64,000 bases of DNA from Tolypeutes matacus. Its lineage: Eukaryota > Chordata > Mammalia > Cingulata > Chlamyphoridae. Under the pieces are notes generated by a model. The model was not told the origin of the DNA. It saw only the letters and a program-made list of their open reading frames with translations, and did no database searches. Position 1 is the stretch's first letter; each line of letters opens with the position of its first letter. A program made the translations under genes and the position numbers. This document shows, piece after piece, positions 49,782 through 61,814 of this stretch. The stretch lies in assembly GCA_026826555.1 (NCBI GenBank), contig JAKSZT010053881.1:2461051-2525050 (forward strand), written 5' to 3'.

Positions 49782-50296
49782 TGTATTAGTCAGCCAAAGG
49801 GATGCTAATGTGAAATACCAAAAATGGGTTGGTTTTTATAAAGGGTATTTATTTGGGGTAGAAGTCCACAGATACCAGGCCAAAAAGCGTTAAGTTTCTT
49901 CTCTCACCACAGTCCATTGCCATGTGTTAGAGCAAGACAGCTGCCGGCGTTTGCCAGGGTTCAGGCTTCTGGGGTTCCTCTCTTCCCGGGGCTGCGTTTC
50001 TCTCCGGGCTTAGCTCCTGTTTCCTCCACAAGGTTAGCCGTAGACGATCAGGAGAACAGCTTGCTTCTCTTCTCCTGGGGCCTTCTTTCCAACATCAAAA
50101 CTGCTCCTCAAAAGACTACTTCTCAAAAGACTGCTTCAACTGTCCTTTGCCTTGCCTTTTATATTCAATTCCCCACCTACCAAGGGGGGGGGCTCAACGC
50201 CCTAAACCTAACCTAATCATGCCCAGATTAACAGATCAGTTTACAAGCATGATTCAATTATATTTTTCGAATTCATAATTACATCAAACTGCCACA
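49782..50296 (+). mobile_element. Solo ERV LTR with exact 5-bp target duplication
   Basis: TGTATTAGTCAGCCAAAGGG at the left, ATCAAACTGCCACA at the right, so the canonical TG...CA ends are kept. GGGAC flanks both sides exactly (49777-49781, 50297-50301). It includes AGCAAGACAGCTGCCGG and a CCTTTTATATTCAATTCCCCACC segment. Same family as 8463-9098 and 22596-23188. It is antisense to ZNHIT6 and has no adjacent retroviral genes. Confidence 0.9.
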
Positions 50297-50949
50297 GGGA
50301 CCAATACTTATTTTAAACAATTAGGGCCATATGGCAGAGATGATAACTTGAAAACCCTCCCAATATCACACATTTAGAAATCTTAGAGAAACAGAACAGA
50401 TAAACTGAGCTCATTAGCAAGTAAGAGAAATCTCCACGAAGAACTAGAAACTATAGTAGTAAGCTGAAGCTTCTATTATATATATGCTTCTTATTGCTCT
50501 GGAGGCGTCTGCTGAAATGGTGTTTTACTAGCCACAGAGGCATGAGGCAAAGCGTTAGGCTTATATAAGGTGAAGATTTCAAACTGAGATCACTGCATAA
50601 AGCCAGTGAAAGGGTGAACTGGAAAGATCCTGCACACTTGCACACTGGTAAGGGGAGATAAGGAAACTTCTTGACCTCAGCTTGGGCTCCAAGGAGATAG
50701 GAAAGAAAAAAAATGTTTTATTTGAGAATGCATAACTACAGGTTCCTCAAATAGGTTAGGGGTTCAAATTATTACTACTAGCATAGTCTGAGGAACTTCA
50801 AACTGGGAAATTAAAGAGAGTCCTGGTTAGTGCCATGGAGTATCAGCATAAACAAATGCATACCACGTTCCATAAAAAGCCCAGGTGAACTTGAGTTCAC
50901 ATCCATATTAGAAAAAAACAAGGAAAAAAACCACCATAATCAAAAGTAC

Positions 50950-51800
50950 TACAGTATCAGACTCCCAAGAACTTCAGATACTGGAATTATTTGAATAAAG
51001 AAAATGAAGTTTAAAATTTACATAGAAAATAAATGTTTTAAACTATGGAGGAAACAACAACAACAAGAGAGCTGAAAAGGAATAAAATTCTATCTAAAAG
51101 ACTAGAGAAATTTAGAAAACAAAGAAACAGAACTTCTAGAAATGAAAAACATAACTGGAAAAAAAAATACAATGCCTCAGTAGATAAGTTAGAAATCTTA
51201 TTAGACACAGCTGAGGAGAAAAATTAGTGAGCAAGATGATATAAATGTACAAAGAAATGGAAAACATGAATGAAAGATTAAGAGATGAATTTTCTAAAAC
51301 TATCATAATCAGAAAACATGACAAATCCCTAGGAAGATTTATCCAAGCGAAACTGCAAAACTCCAAAGACAAAAGCGAAGCTCTTAAAACTAACTGAAAG
51401 AGAAAAAAACAATAGTGTTCTTCTCAATGGTGGAAAAATACGGAGAAAACAGTGGACCAATAATTTTACAATGTATTAAAATACATATCAGCTTAATATT
51501 TCATATACAGCTAAATTATCATTCAAAAGTAAGGGTGAGCTTTATGATTTCATATTTATGAAATTCTAGAACAGACAAAACTAAATTAATGTTCAGTGGG
51601 AAAAAAATTAGAACAATGTTAGCCTCTCGGTAGCAGAGGAGCTGACCAGGGAAAAACTTTCTGGAGTGATGGTAATGTTCTATATATTCACAGGGGCCGG
51701 GTTATATACAGGTATATGCATTTGTCAAAATTCAGCAAATGCACAGTTAAGATTTGCACAAATCTGCATGCAAATTGTACCTCAAAACAAACAAAAAAAA
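50950..51800 (+). repeat. Old L1/HAL1-like fragment
   Basis: TCCCAAGAACTTCAGATACTGGAATTATTTG, AACATGAATGAAAGATTAAGAGATG resemble ORF1-like HAL1/L1M sequence. 51600-51800 (GGAGTGATGGTAATGTTCTATATATTC...GTTATATACAGGTATATGCATTTGTCAAAATTCA...) is an L1M 3' tail. Frames at 51045-51372 are remnants. Confidence 0.6.
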
Positions 51801-52079
51801 CCCTGCAAACTACTGAACTCTAGTTAATTATATGCATGCTGAAACTTCAGGGGCAAGCAGAGTGATGTCTGCATTTAGTTTGAAACGAACAAAAAAATAA
51901 GATGGATTAATGGATGGATAGATGGAGAGATACAGGCTAAAGCAAAGATAGTAAAATGTTAATGGTGGGTATATGGGCATTTACTGTAAAATTCCAACTT
52001 TGTTTTATGTTTGAAATATTTTATGATATTGGGAAAAAATTTTTAAAAAGCAAAACGGTAAGGTTAAAAGTTAGAGAGA

Positions 52080-52288
52080 GGGAAGCGGCTGTGGCTCAAT
52101 TGGTTGGGGCTCCCGTTTACCATATGGGAGGCCCATGGTGCAGTGAGCCAATGCAGCATGATGACTCAACAAAGGGAGACAAGCAGACACAGAAAACACA
52201 CAAAAAAGCGAATGGACACAGCAAGCACAAGCAGCAACAGGGGGATAAGTAAATAAATAAAAATAAATCTTTAAAAAAAAAAAAAAAG
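52080..52288 (+). mobile_element. DAS SINE
   Basis: GGGAAGCGGCTGTGGCTCAATT, GGAGGCCCATGGTGCAGTGAG (the B-box region is deleted), GACAAGCAGACACAGAAAAC body and AAATAAATAAAAATAAATC tail. Diverged flanks AAAGTTAGAGAG and AAAGTAAGGGAG may be the target duplication. Confidence 0.88.
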
Positions 52289-52519
52289 TAAGGGAGATAG
52301 TTAACTTCAGGAAAGGAGGTGGTAAGTATACCCACAGGAGGCTGCACCAGGGAGGCTTCTGAGTTGCTGCTAATATTCTCTTTCTTGAGCTCATTACACT
52401 AATAATTTGTATACTTATTTGTATGTCTTATATTTCAATTAAAAAACGAGAGAGGAAAAAAGATCAAACAAATTTTCAGACAAAAATTGAAAAAGCATAT
52501 TCTTATATTCTTTATTATA

Positions 52520-52937
52520 AAACTGAAATCCACCAAATGGATATGCTCAAGTCCTAACATCTGGTCCCATGAATGTGATCTTATTTCAAATAGAGTCATT
52601 GAGGATGTGATTAGTTAAGACTTGGACAAACTGGATTAGGGTGTGCCCTAACCCAACATGGCGGGTGGCCTTATAAGAAGAGGGATATTTGGACAGAGAT
52701 AACAGGGCAGACACTATGTGAAAACAGAGGCCGAGACTGGTACTATAGCTACAAGCCAAGGAATGCCAGTAATTGCTGACCAATCACCAGAAGTTAGGAA
52801 AAGGCAAGGATGGACTGGCTCTGCCGACACCTCGATTTCAGAATTGTAGCCTCCATAACCGTTAGGCAATAAATTTCTGTTGTTTTAAGCCAACTAGTTC
52901 ATAGTACTTTGTTACAGTAGCCCTAGGAAACTATATA
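52520..52937 (+). mobile_element. MLT1/MaLR-type LTR
   Basis: TCAAGTCCTAACATCTGGTCC, GTGATCTTATTTCAAATAGAGTCATTG, GGTGGCCTTATAAGAAGAGGGA, GCCGACACCTCGATTTCAGA and AATAAATTTCTGTTGTTTTAAGCCAAC appear in the MLT1 order, with CCCTAGGAAACTATATA at the end. Confidence 0.85.
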
Positions 52938-53049
52938 GGCCCTCACTAAAAGAACTTTGAGAAGATGTACTTCAGGAAGAAGAATATGATCCTAAAAGGA
53001 AGGGGGCTTGGTTAAAAAAAAGAAAGGTGAACAAAAATATCAGTACATA

Positions 53050-53170
53050 TTTGAGTAGTCTGCAATTATATCCATTTTAATGATGAGGAAACTGAGGTAC
53101 AGATACAGAGAGATTAAAGTCACACAGCTAGTAAATAGCAGAGCTGGGATTTGAAGCCCCTGTATTTGGT
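53050..53170 (-). repeat. MIR fragment
   Basis: TTTAATGATGAGGAAACTGAGGTACAGA...AGTCACACAGCTAGTAAATAGCAGAGCTGGGATTTGAA, reverse MIR. Confidence 0.8.
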
Positions 53171-53689
53171 TCCAGAAAAAAAAACAATAATTGATTAGAA
53201 GAAACAGAGACCAGAGAGACATTTCCCTTTTTTTTTTTTTTTGACAATTATTTAAGACCTTTATTAACAGGTGCTTGCAGTTTGTTGACTTTTTTGAAAA
53301 AAATCAAGTTGTAAACTTTTATTACAAAGACATTTCCCTTTTGGTAACACATAATGACCACTGTGTGGTGTAATAACGCCCTTAGTGCTTTAATGTAAGC
53401 TCAGCAACAAGATTTCCAAAGTTATTTCTTAAAATGTTCTCAACAGGTCAATGGCATCAGTCCAAATTATTCTATTTCTATAGGGAACAAAACAACGTGG
53501 CTTGGGCATGCAGCTTTTCCTAACATAGACTCACCTAAAATCATATACCAAATATTGTATGTATGGGCATTTTTCTGCCAATAGGATTCTTATTTTTCAG
53601 TTGATTCTCAAAAGGGGTCAGATCCAAAGAATCACTGATCTAAAGTGAGCATCGTATCTTTCAAAGCTTCATGAACTATTTATACCTTA

Positions 53690-54930
53690 AAATAATTTTT
53701 TTCACTAGACATATAGGTATTATTCCATGACAGTATTTCTACATTTAATTCTGTTTTTGTTTAATGGCTGCAAGGCTGTCAACCATATGAAGGGTACCAT
53801 CATTTATTTAATTCTGTCCCTTATTGATGGATACTTTAGTTTGCTTCAGTTTTTCTACTATTTGAAACAATGTTGCAATAGATATACTTGTACCTCTATC
53901 TCTGTGAACTTGTAAAAATACATGTGTAGGCTAAATTCCATAAGTGGCAAGTACATTTTGAAAAATTTTACCTTACTGCCTTCTAAAATGACTGTACCAA
54001 ATGATACTGTCAAGAACAGTGGAAAAGGAAAATGGCCCGATTAATCCATATCTTCATTATATTGCATATTATTAAAACATGCTTATTATCTATACACATT
54101 ATGTACATGTTTTATGTAAATATACAGACATAGATATATCTTATTGTGACCACTTATTCTTACCCTCTGCTCCTTTTCCTAATTAGTTGTTAAGTCTTTT
54201 ATCTTACTAATGCATAAGCATTATCATATATTTTGAAGATTTTTTTGGGTCCAGTTCATCTTTTGAATTTATTATTGTCTTTTTTGCCATATAAAATTTT
54301 TAAATTTCATGTAAATGTATTGATTTAAATTAAAAAAAAAAAATTTTGTGGGTTTTTACTTTTTTTTTTTTTAAAGATTTTATTTATTTATTCATTTATC
54401 CCCCCCCTTGCTGCTTGTGCTCGCTGGGTCAACTAACCACGCCGTGCGGGCGGGCTTGCCTTCACCAGGAGACCCCAGAAACCGAACCCAGGGCCTCCCA
54501 TATGTTAAACGGGAGCCCTACTGATTGAGCCACAGCCGCTTCCCGGTTTTTACTTTTTAAATTTAGTTTTTATTATTTTCTTTTTGTATTTTTAAAATTT
54601 TTCTTTTATATTTTGTATTATTTTTCTCATTATGGCTTCTGGATGAGATGTTTCTTTTCTTCAAGGTTATGAAAATATTCTAATATTTTTTATTCCATTT
54701 TAAAATTTTGATCCACCTGGAAGGCATCTGTAAAAGATCCAGCTTTCCTGCACCAAAATGGTTTGTCCCAACCCCACTTATTAAATAATTATTTATATTA
54801 ATTTGAAATGCTACCTTGATTTGGTACTAGAACTTTGGTACTAGAGTACCAAACATAATTGTCTATTTCTATAATCTAAACTATACTAATTGTAGCTTTC
54901 TATGCCTATGCTATAAAAATATTAATTGCT
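53690..54930 (-). repeat. Old L1 region split by a DAS SINE
   Basis: 53750-54010 and 54570-54900 (GATCCACCTGGAAGGCATCTG...CCAACCCCACTTATTAAATAATTA) resemble L1M 3' sequences in reverse. The SINE at 54365-54544 sits between them. Confidence 0.6.
54365..54544 (-). mobile_element. DAS SINE with 14-bp target duplication
   Basis: Minus strand GGGAAGCGGCTGTGGCTCAATC, GGTTCGGTTTCTG (altered B box), A-rich tail. GGTTTTTACTTTTT flanks at 54351-54364 and 54545-54558. Confidence 0.92.
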
Positions 54931-55042
54931 GGGGGCGGATGTGGCTTAAATGGTTGGGCGTCTGTCTCCCATATGGAGGGACCTGGGTTCGATCCCTGAA
55001 ACCTCCCGGCAAAAAAAAAAAAAAAATTAAAAAAAAAAAAAA
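54931..55042 (+). mobile_element. DAS SINE, short form
   Basis: GGGGGCGGATGTGGCTTAAAT, GGTTCGATCCC (intact B box), CCTCCCGGC end and A tail. ATTAATTGCT is duplicated exactly at 54921-54930 and 55043-55052. Confidence 0.93.
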
Positions 55043-56522
55043 ATTAATTGCTAGAATTTCATAAATTTTAACAGATTATGAATCCAACCTCATTATTCCC
55101 CTTTAACATGTTTTTCTTGGTGCTTCTCTTGTGCTTATTCTTCAAAAATTTCCAGTCATTTTTTCATAATTCCCAAAATGAATAAAGGAAAAAAAAAAAA
55201 AATAGAAGCCCCAAATCAAAAACAACAAAAGCCCACTGGTGTTTTGATTAGAATCACCTAAGATTTAAATATTTTAAGAAACTTAAGAAATAAATGTTAT
55301 TTTTACAATATCTAGTGTCCTAAGAACAAGTTATTTTTTCATTTATTCAAATCTTTTAAGTCATTCAGTAAAGTTTAAATTTTTGTTATACAGATTTTTC
55401 ATATTAGAGTCTCTGATTAGCACTGGGTAAAAATGAACATAAAGTTATATGATCTATGAAGAGATGAGGTAAAGAAGTATTACTGAAAGAGGCACTATTT
55501 TAAAGTATTATTTTGGGACCTGCTTCAAAGTAAGTAGGAGAGCCTACTGTTGGACACATTCCCTGATCAAACACCTATTTTTACTAGAGAATGTCAATTG
55601 TGACTTGGCTCAACTTATTCTTAAGTATCCCTTTAACTTTTCTTTATTCATTAAAGATACGCATTATTGATCTTCCTGCAAATTCATCAATCTGCTAAAA
55701 TTCATTATTACAAAATATATTTTTGACTTCCAGACTGATTAACCCTACTTTGACTAGTTAAAATTACAGCTCCTATTCTTAGAAAAACTCACATATCATG
55801 CAATTTTGCATAATGCTTTAGGAGATTTATAGTCATACTAGTTAAAAACTCCTGCAAAAAATCATGACTGGGTTAAATGAATCAATGCTTCCAAGGCATC
55901 CTATTGCTTCTGCTGCTACAGTAACCTACTGGTAATCCTACAGAGGTAATCCAGGGGCAATGGCGCATTAGTCACACTTCATTTGGGGGAATTTAACCTT
56001 TTTTAAACTTTTAATAAACTTTGAAGTAATTTCAGACTTTACAGAAAAAACAGTGCAAAGAATTCTTCACTCAGAACCTCAAAAGTTACCATTGGGACAC
56101 TTAAATTTCAAACTCCAATTTGAGTTTATGGCTATGTTGCAGTTCTAGCTGTTAACTGAGTAAAGGACCAATTTAATTACTAGGGGGTAATAACAATACT
56201 AGCATAGGACCAAATCTCTTAACAATTCCAAAATCCTCTGATCTCTGAAACTGAAAGTTTTTTTCATAATTCCTTTGGCAGCAAAACCCGACTGAGCTTG
56301 TTGATAATCATCGCTTACGCAATATAACGTGAATATTCATAGGTTTCATAGTAATGCTTGATTATGTAATGCTGCCCCAGACCTATTAGGGTGAATATTA
56401 CATAGTCAATGTACCATATTGCCAAAAACTTCAGCTAAGGGAATATAAAGCTTTAACAGTTATTGTATACTATTTACTACATGCCAAGTACCACTTTATA
56501 TATATATAAAATTTGTTTGATT

Positions 56523-56739
56523 TTTAAAGATTTTATTTATTTATCCCCACCCCCCACCCCCCGTGCTCGCTGTGTCCATTCGCTGTGCATTTTTCTGTGT
56601 CTGCTTGTCTCCCTTTTGTTGCATCATCTTGCTGCGCCAGCTCACCGACCATCGCTGGAGGCTTGCCTTCACCGGGAGGCCCCAGGTTCTCCCACATGGT
56701 AAACAGGAACCCAACTACTTGAGCCACATCCACCTCCCC
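56523..56739 (-). mobile_element. DAS SINE
   Basis: Minus strand AGGTGGATGTGGCTCAAGTAG, body with GCAAGATGATGCAACAAAAGGG and GACAAGCAGACACAGAAAAA, tail AAATAAATAAAATC. Part of the B-box region is lost. Confidence 0.88.
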
Positions 56740-57654
56740 TGGTAATATATTTTTAAATCCCCTCAATAACTCAGTAAGAGTTAGATCTTTGTCACCTAAT
56801 TTGTATCATACGGCAGAGACAATATTCAAATCCAGGTTTATCTGAGTCAAAGCCTTAACCAAATTCTTAACTACTGTTGAAGGTTGGTTGAAAAAATGCA
56901 CTGAAAACTAGTCTGGAGATGTGGGGAGGGAACAGGATATTCTGAAAAGATTTAGCATCCCCTTCTTTGTATAGTGAATATTTCACTATTATCAGCTCCA
57001 TTTTACAAATGGACTCTAAAGCCTATTGTGTATTATGCTGCTAATCTTCTCATGGGAAAACAATAAAACTGTAAGAAACCCAACCCCAAATCACTGTAAA
57101 TTCATGAGCAAAAGGCATAATCCAAGAGCAGTCCAATTTGTCATTCCTGAGACCTGTGGTGTTGCAAATTAATAGAGAATATAAATTTGGGTTCTAAACC
57201 CAGAAAATATACTGAATGTAATATCAGAAAAAACCTCCCCCATATATTTGTGCATCTAAAAACACAAAAATATTATGCTTTAGTCTACAAGCCCCTTAGT
57301 TCTGAGAACTGTGCTCTGATGACAATCATTCTGACTTGTTTCCTTTATAAAAATGGAACATTTTATATTTGAGAAGGCAAAAACCAGTTACCTTAAAATT
57401 TTAAATAAATTACGTCAATTCCTAAATATGTCATTATGAAAATGTACAAATGAATTATTTCATATCTGATAAATGTAAGGCATTATTTTACTTTCAAAGG
57501 CAAACAAGGAAAAAAAAGAGTTTTACAAATATATATGTCTTGAACATGTACAATAAATGGATAACACCATCTTCTGATAGAACATCTTTTGAAGAGGTGG
57601 AAGGATTACTAGAATAATGACAATTCTCATGGTTTTATCTTTCCAACTTATAGA

Positions 57655-57800
57655 ATAGTAAAACTAGATGAGAACCTTAGAGTTTATCTAACTGAATGTC
57701 CCCATCAACAGACGAGGCTGAGAGAAGGGAAGTGATGTGCAACAGCTATCACATTTACTAAGAGACTGAAGAGGGAGGGACTTACTCAGGTTTTCTGACT
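57655..57800 (-). repeat. MIR-like fragment
   Basis: CAACAGACGAGGCTGAGAGAAGGGAAGTGATG in reverse MIR order; diverged. Confidence 0.45.
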
Positions 57801-58169
57801 CTAAGTTTAGAATCTTGGCATCAGAAAGGTATTATCCAATACTTTTGGGATCCTGTTCTCTGTAGTCGTGTGGGCCTTCTTAACCCAACATTTTCAGAAA
57901 GCAGCAAACTAATCTTCCTTGTGCTATCTGTACACACAGATTCAACACTAAAGTAAATGTTTTCAAAGTTCCTTTCCTTTCTACTGCCTGCTTTTAAATG
58001 AAACCTTATTTGGAATCCCAATACAGAAAGGATTAGAAAAACAGACCTGCTCTGGGTAAAGCAGTGCAGAGGCCCTGCTTTGACTCACGGCTGTATTCCT
58101 GAAGCCCCTGAAATACTAGCATGGTATCTTAAGTCTCAGAGCAATATAATTTATTTCTGTGTAGGAGAG

Positions 58170-58500
58170 TGTTCTATAACACTGCTGCTCAGAATATGCT
58201 TTTCATTTTAAACCATCAGCATCACTTGGGAGCTTGTTAGAAATGAACAATATCAAACTTGATGCAGGCCTATAAAACACATTCTGCATATTTAACAAGA
58301 TCCCTAGATGATTCATAAGTACATTAAAGTTCAAGAAGTGCCTCAAAGGAAATCAAATCCCATTTTTATTATTAGATTCACATGACATAAATTTACCATC
58401 AAAATATTAAAGTTTCTAAATGCTTAGTGTTAATTTGCACAGTTATCCTGTCATGACTAATAACAAAGCTGATGCTAGACCACACTTGGGGTAGCAATGC
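58170..58500. repeat. Diverged hAT-type fragment
   Basis: CATCAGCATCACTTGGGAGCTTGTTAGAAATGAACAATATC fits MER20/MER58-type elements; the right end may be the GACCACACTTGGGGTAGCAATG piece. Confidence 0.5.
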
Positions 58501-58507
58501 TCTAGAG

Positions 58508-58741
58508 GAGGAGTTCTTAACCATTTTTGGTCCATGGACCCCTTCGCCAGTCAGGTGAAATGAATACTATTGTAATTTATTTATTGCATACATTCAAAAG
58601 TGAAGGAAATGCTAGGTTTCAGTTAGATGTCAGAAAAAATAAAGATAATAAGTTGACTTTTTTCAGTTTAAGCTCACGGACCCCCTGAAATCTTTCCATG
58701 GACCGCTTGGGTGTCTGTGAACCTCTGGTTAAGAATCCCTT
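58508..58741 (+). mobile_element. hAT MITE with terminal inverted repeats
   Basis: GAGTTCTTAACC and GGTTAAGAATCC form inverted ends; the internal GGTCCATGGACCCC and CACGGACCCCCTG match hAT MITEs of the 46637-46825 type. Flanks CTCTAGAG and TTCTAGAG form an 8-bp duplication with one change. It ends 83 bases from the donor of the exon at 58824. Confidence 0.8.
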
Positions 58742-58823
58742 TTCTAGAGAAAACCAAACCTTAAAGGATGTTCCTAATCAGATCAGAACACCTGACATAC
58801 TAACAGTGAAGTGAGAAACTTAC

Positions 58824-58927
58824 TTCTTATCAAAAAATGTTGAATTCTCTTTCCTTTTGGTGAATCCATTGGGTAGAAGTTTTAAGTCAATACCTTGTCT
58901 CCGGGCACGATTTTTCATAAAGTACGT
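58824..58927 (-). CDS. ZNHIT6: ZNHIT6 coding exon, first of the six in the window
   Basis: The acceptor is a pyrimidine-rich tract ending in TTAG at 58928-58931. The donor is AA|GTAAGT at 58818-58823, a perfect consensus. The exon encodes 34 codons plus two bases and opens in phase 0 with ACG TAC TTT ATG, giving [20 protein letters not shown] and then the basic stretch [14 protein letters not shown]. This is the segment after the HIT zinc finger and before the C-terminal domain. The two trailing bases (AA) join the A that opens the next exon to make Lys, giving the family's FFDKKKQQF across the junction. The first codon is Thr where I recall Met in human; this could be a real substitution, since ATG to ACG is a single change. 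Confidence 0.93.
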
Positions 58928-58989
58928 CTAACAACCAAAACCAAACAGACGTAAGTTTAAAATGCCCCAATTTTCAAAGGTTCAATGGT

Positions 58990-59225
58990 CAATAACATAA
59001 TATTTAAGATTTATTGAGCACTTATCACATATCACAAATTGTGCTCATCAGTAATATCTCATTTAACCCTCAACAACACCATGAAATAATAGTACGTACC
59101 ATGAAATAAGTACTATTATCACCTCCATTTAGCAATAAGAATGAATGAGATTCCAAAATCATGCTTCTGAGAGGTAGAGCCTATATTGAGACCACTCTAA
59201 TTCTACAGTCTGTGTTTTTAACCAT
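58990..59225 (-). repeat. MIR
   Basis: TATTGAGCACTTATCACATATC, TCTCATTTAACCCTCAACAAC, CACCTCCATTTAGCAATAAG in reverse MIR order, with a small internal duplication of TACCATGAAATAA. Confidence 0.65.
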
Positions 59226-59797
59226 ACACTCTATAAGTCAAAAAGATTTCATGGGGATTTAAAACAAAACAAACACTCTAAGTCATTTGGCAGTTATAGG
59301 GATTATCTATACAGTTCATTATTTCTCTTTTTCTGTTTTACACGATAGCTGTACATGGGTCTGGCTTTATTATTAGACAGGTAGTTCACACAGGAGGAAC
59401 CATAGCACTGACTAGTAGAAAGCCCTACTCAAAGTTAAGCACTGTTGTGGGCAGTACAAAATTGAGATGTAAAAACGTTGTGTGCTTCTGACATGTATCA
59501 CTACAAGGATCACCTGGGTTGGTTAAGCTGAGCTAGACAACTCCACAGTCGTGAATGAATTAAGATTATCAGATTTCAGTTAACTCAAGGAAGAAGACTT
59601 GCTCAAAGAAAACACAAAGTATAAATCCAAGTTGTTGGTTAAGGAATGGAGACATATGCTTTAAAGTGCAAACAGTTAGACTATAAAAGTCATAAGCCAA
59701 TGAAAAAGAGTGGCCAGATATTCAGGCTAAGTAGGAAAATGATTTAAGAAATTACATGCAACTTTATAACTTTAATATGCTTAATTGGTATAGAATT

Positions 59798-60476
59798 TTT
59801 GTTTGGGGTGATAGAAAGTTTTGGTAGTAGATGGTAGTGATGGCAGAACAACATTGTGAATGTAATCAACAGCACTGAATTAAACATTTGAATGTGGTGA
59901 AAAAGGAAAATTTTAGGTTGTATATATATTATTAGAATAAAAATTATTTAAAAACCCATAGGACTGTATAACACAGTGAATCCTAATGTAAACTATGGAC
60001 TTTAATTAATAGTATAATTATATTATTATTTCATCAATTGTAACAAAGGTACCACACTAATGCAAAGTGTTGATAATAGGGAAAACTGTATATGTGAGTA
60101 AGGATATATGGGAACTCTGTATTTTCTGCAGGATTTTTTCTGTAATAAAAAAGAAATTTAAAAACAAAACAACAAAAAAAGTTTTGGTAGTGGATGGTGG
60201 TGATGGTAGAACAACACTGTGAATGTAATCAACAGCACTGAATTAAATATTTGAATGTGGTGAAAAAGGAAAATTTTTCCTTTCCCCTGAAAACATCTAA
60301 GAATGACAAAGAATTGGGGAACTATATATGTAAATAAATAGTTTTTAAATAATCTTAAAATGATGATAGCCCAACAATGTGCATATAATACCAATGAATT
60401 GTATGTTTGAAAGTGGTTAAAATGGAAAATTTTATGTTGATAATATTTTATCACAATAAAAATTTAAACACACATA
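59798..60476 (+). mobile_element. L1 3' UTR with repeated modules
   Basis: GTTTTGGTAGTAGATGGTAGTGATGG (59817) and GTTTTGGTAGTGGATGGTGGTGATGG (60181) open two copies 364 bases apart; each has AATCAACAGCACTGAATTAAA and ATTTGAATGTGGTGAAAAAGGAAAAT. A third partial module (60358-60450) ends with AATGGAAAATTTTATGTTG and AATAAAAATTTA. 59950-60150 matches L1 tails (GACTGTATAACACAGTGAATCCTAATGTAAACTATGGACTTT). Confidence 0.8.
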
Positions 60477-61289
60477 TACAATCAACTTAAAAACACTGAA
60501 GAGCTGACAAAATGGTTAGAAAATACCAGCCAATATTTAATGGAAAGTGAAAATTCAGAGAGGTAGGCAGAACAATGAAGCCACTATTGTTAATTTTGGC
60601 AAACATGGGCTTCCCCTTTCAATAACCTCCTCAGAAATCAAAACCAAGTAATTTAATGGAAATCTTTCTTCCACATTAAACTGGGTTCCAGAATAATACA
60701 CTCGGGATAAAGTTGAACTAGAAATGAACTCCATCCCCAGAGGATGCTGGGAAAACTGTGTTGGACTGAGTGGAAAGTGTGGGCGGAACAAACAAAACAC
60801 CCTTGAGAAGTGAAATGGGACAGTTCTTGCTCAGATTTGCGATTATTTGCCTTACTTTGTGTGGTCAAAGAAATCTTAAGTTTTTAACTTGGTTTAAGGT
60901 AGGCCAGATTTGCAATATTTCCAGGTGCCTGGAACAATAAAAATCATCTCTAAAGAAGGTCTGTTTATCTTAATTCTTTAAAAAATTCTCACAAATAATT
61001 ATTCAAGGACAAAAAAAGTAGTAGTCAGTAAAAACAAGAGGCAGCAGAGAGAATCCCCCCAAATTTCATATACTACAAGGATCATACACAAATTATAGAA
61101 CAGCTCACAAAGTTCAAAGACATTCTTAAAAGCTTAAAAATATTTGTAGTGAAGAGAAACTGTAAAACTTGACCCACAGATTTTAAAAAGAATCAAATAT
61201 ACTAGAAATTCCCCAAATGCATTATAGACATTAAACAAACAAACAAACAAACAGGTGAAAAATTCAGAAAAGTTTAAATGACAAATAAG

Positions 61290-61810
61290 CTGCAGGGAGG
61301 AGAAAACCTAAGCCATATTTAATAGTAGTTTCAGAAGAAGGGAGAACGGGGTAGAGGCAATATTTTAAGAGAAATGGAGTGATAATTTCCTAGAACTGAT
61401 GAAAGATATTCCACAGATTTGAGAAGCCAAATGACAAGCAAGAAAAAAGATAACTGCACTTTCATACCATAGTAAAAATACAAAATAGCAAAGATAAAAA
61501 GAATGCTGCTAGAGAAAAAAGATTTCAAAGAAGGCAAAGTCAAAATGACAGGTGATTTTGCAACAGTGGAAGCTAGAAGACAACTGAATAACTCTGAACC
61601 CAGAATTCTATGATTACAGAAAAATCATTTAAGAATGAAGATGAAAGAAAATATATTTTAAGGCAAACACACAGGTAGAATAATCTAAGAATTGGCAACC
61701 AGCAGGCCTTTCCTAAAGGATATTCAAAAGGATGTATTTCAGGCAGAAATTATTCTCTAGGAGGGTCTAAAATGATGACAGAAGGAATCAAGAACGAAAA
61801 GGTGGGAAAT
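61290..61810 (+). repeat. Old L1/HAL1 ORF1-end fragment
   Basis: AGAACTGATGAAAGATATTCCACAGATTTGAGAAGC, CAAAGTCAAAATGACAGGTGATTTTGC, ACCAGCAGGCCTTTCCTAAAGGATATTC in ORF1 C-terminal order. Highly decayed. Confidence 0.75.
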
Positions 61811-61814
61811 ATAG

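Larger units (their letters stand above)
39942..58823 (-). other. ZNHIT6: ZNHIT6 intron (18.9 kb), SINE- and L1-rich
   Basis: GT-AG intron. It contains a MaLR/ERVL LTR (41330-41735), a GA microsatellite, at least nine DAS tRNA-like units, MER/hAT relics, an L2, a solo LTR, an MLT1-like LTR and several old L1 pieces (49200-49700, 50950-51800, 53690-54900). Stretches 40000-41140, 43400-44900, 48000-49180 and 55050-56450 show no gene. Confidence 0.88.
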
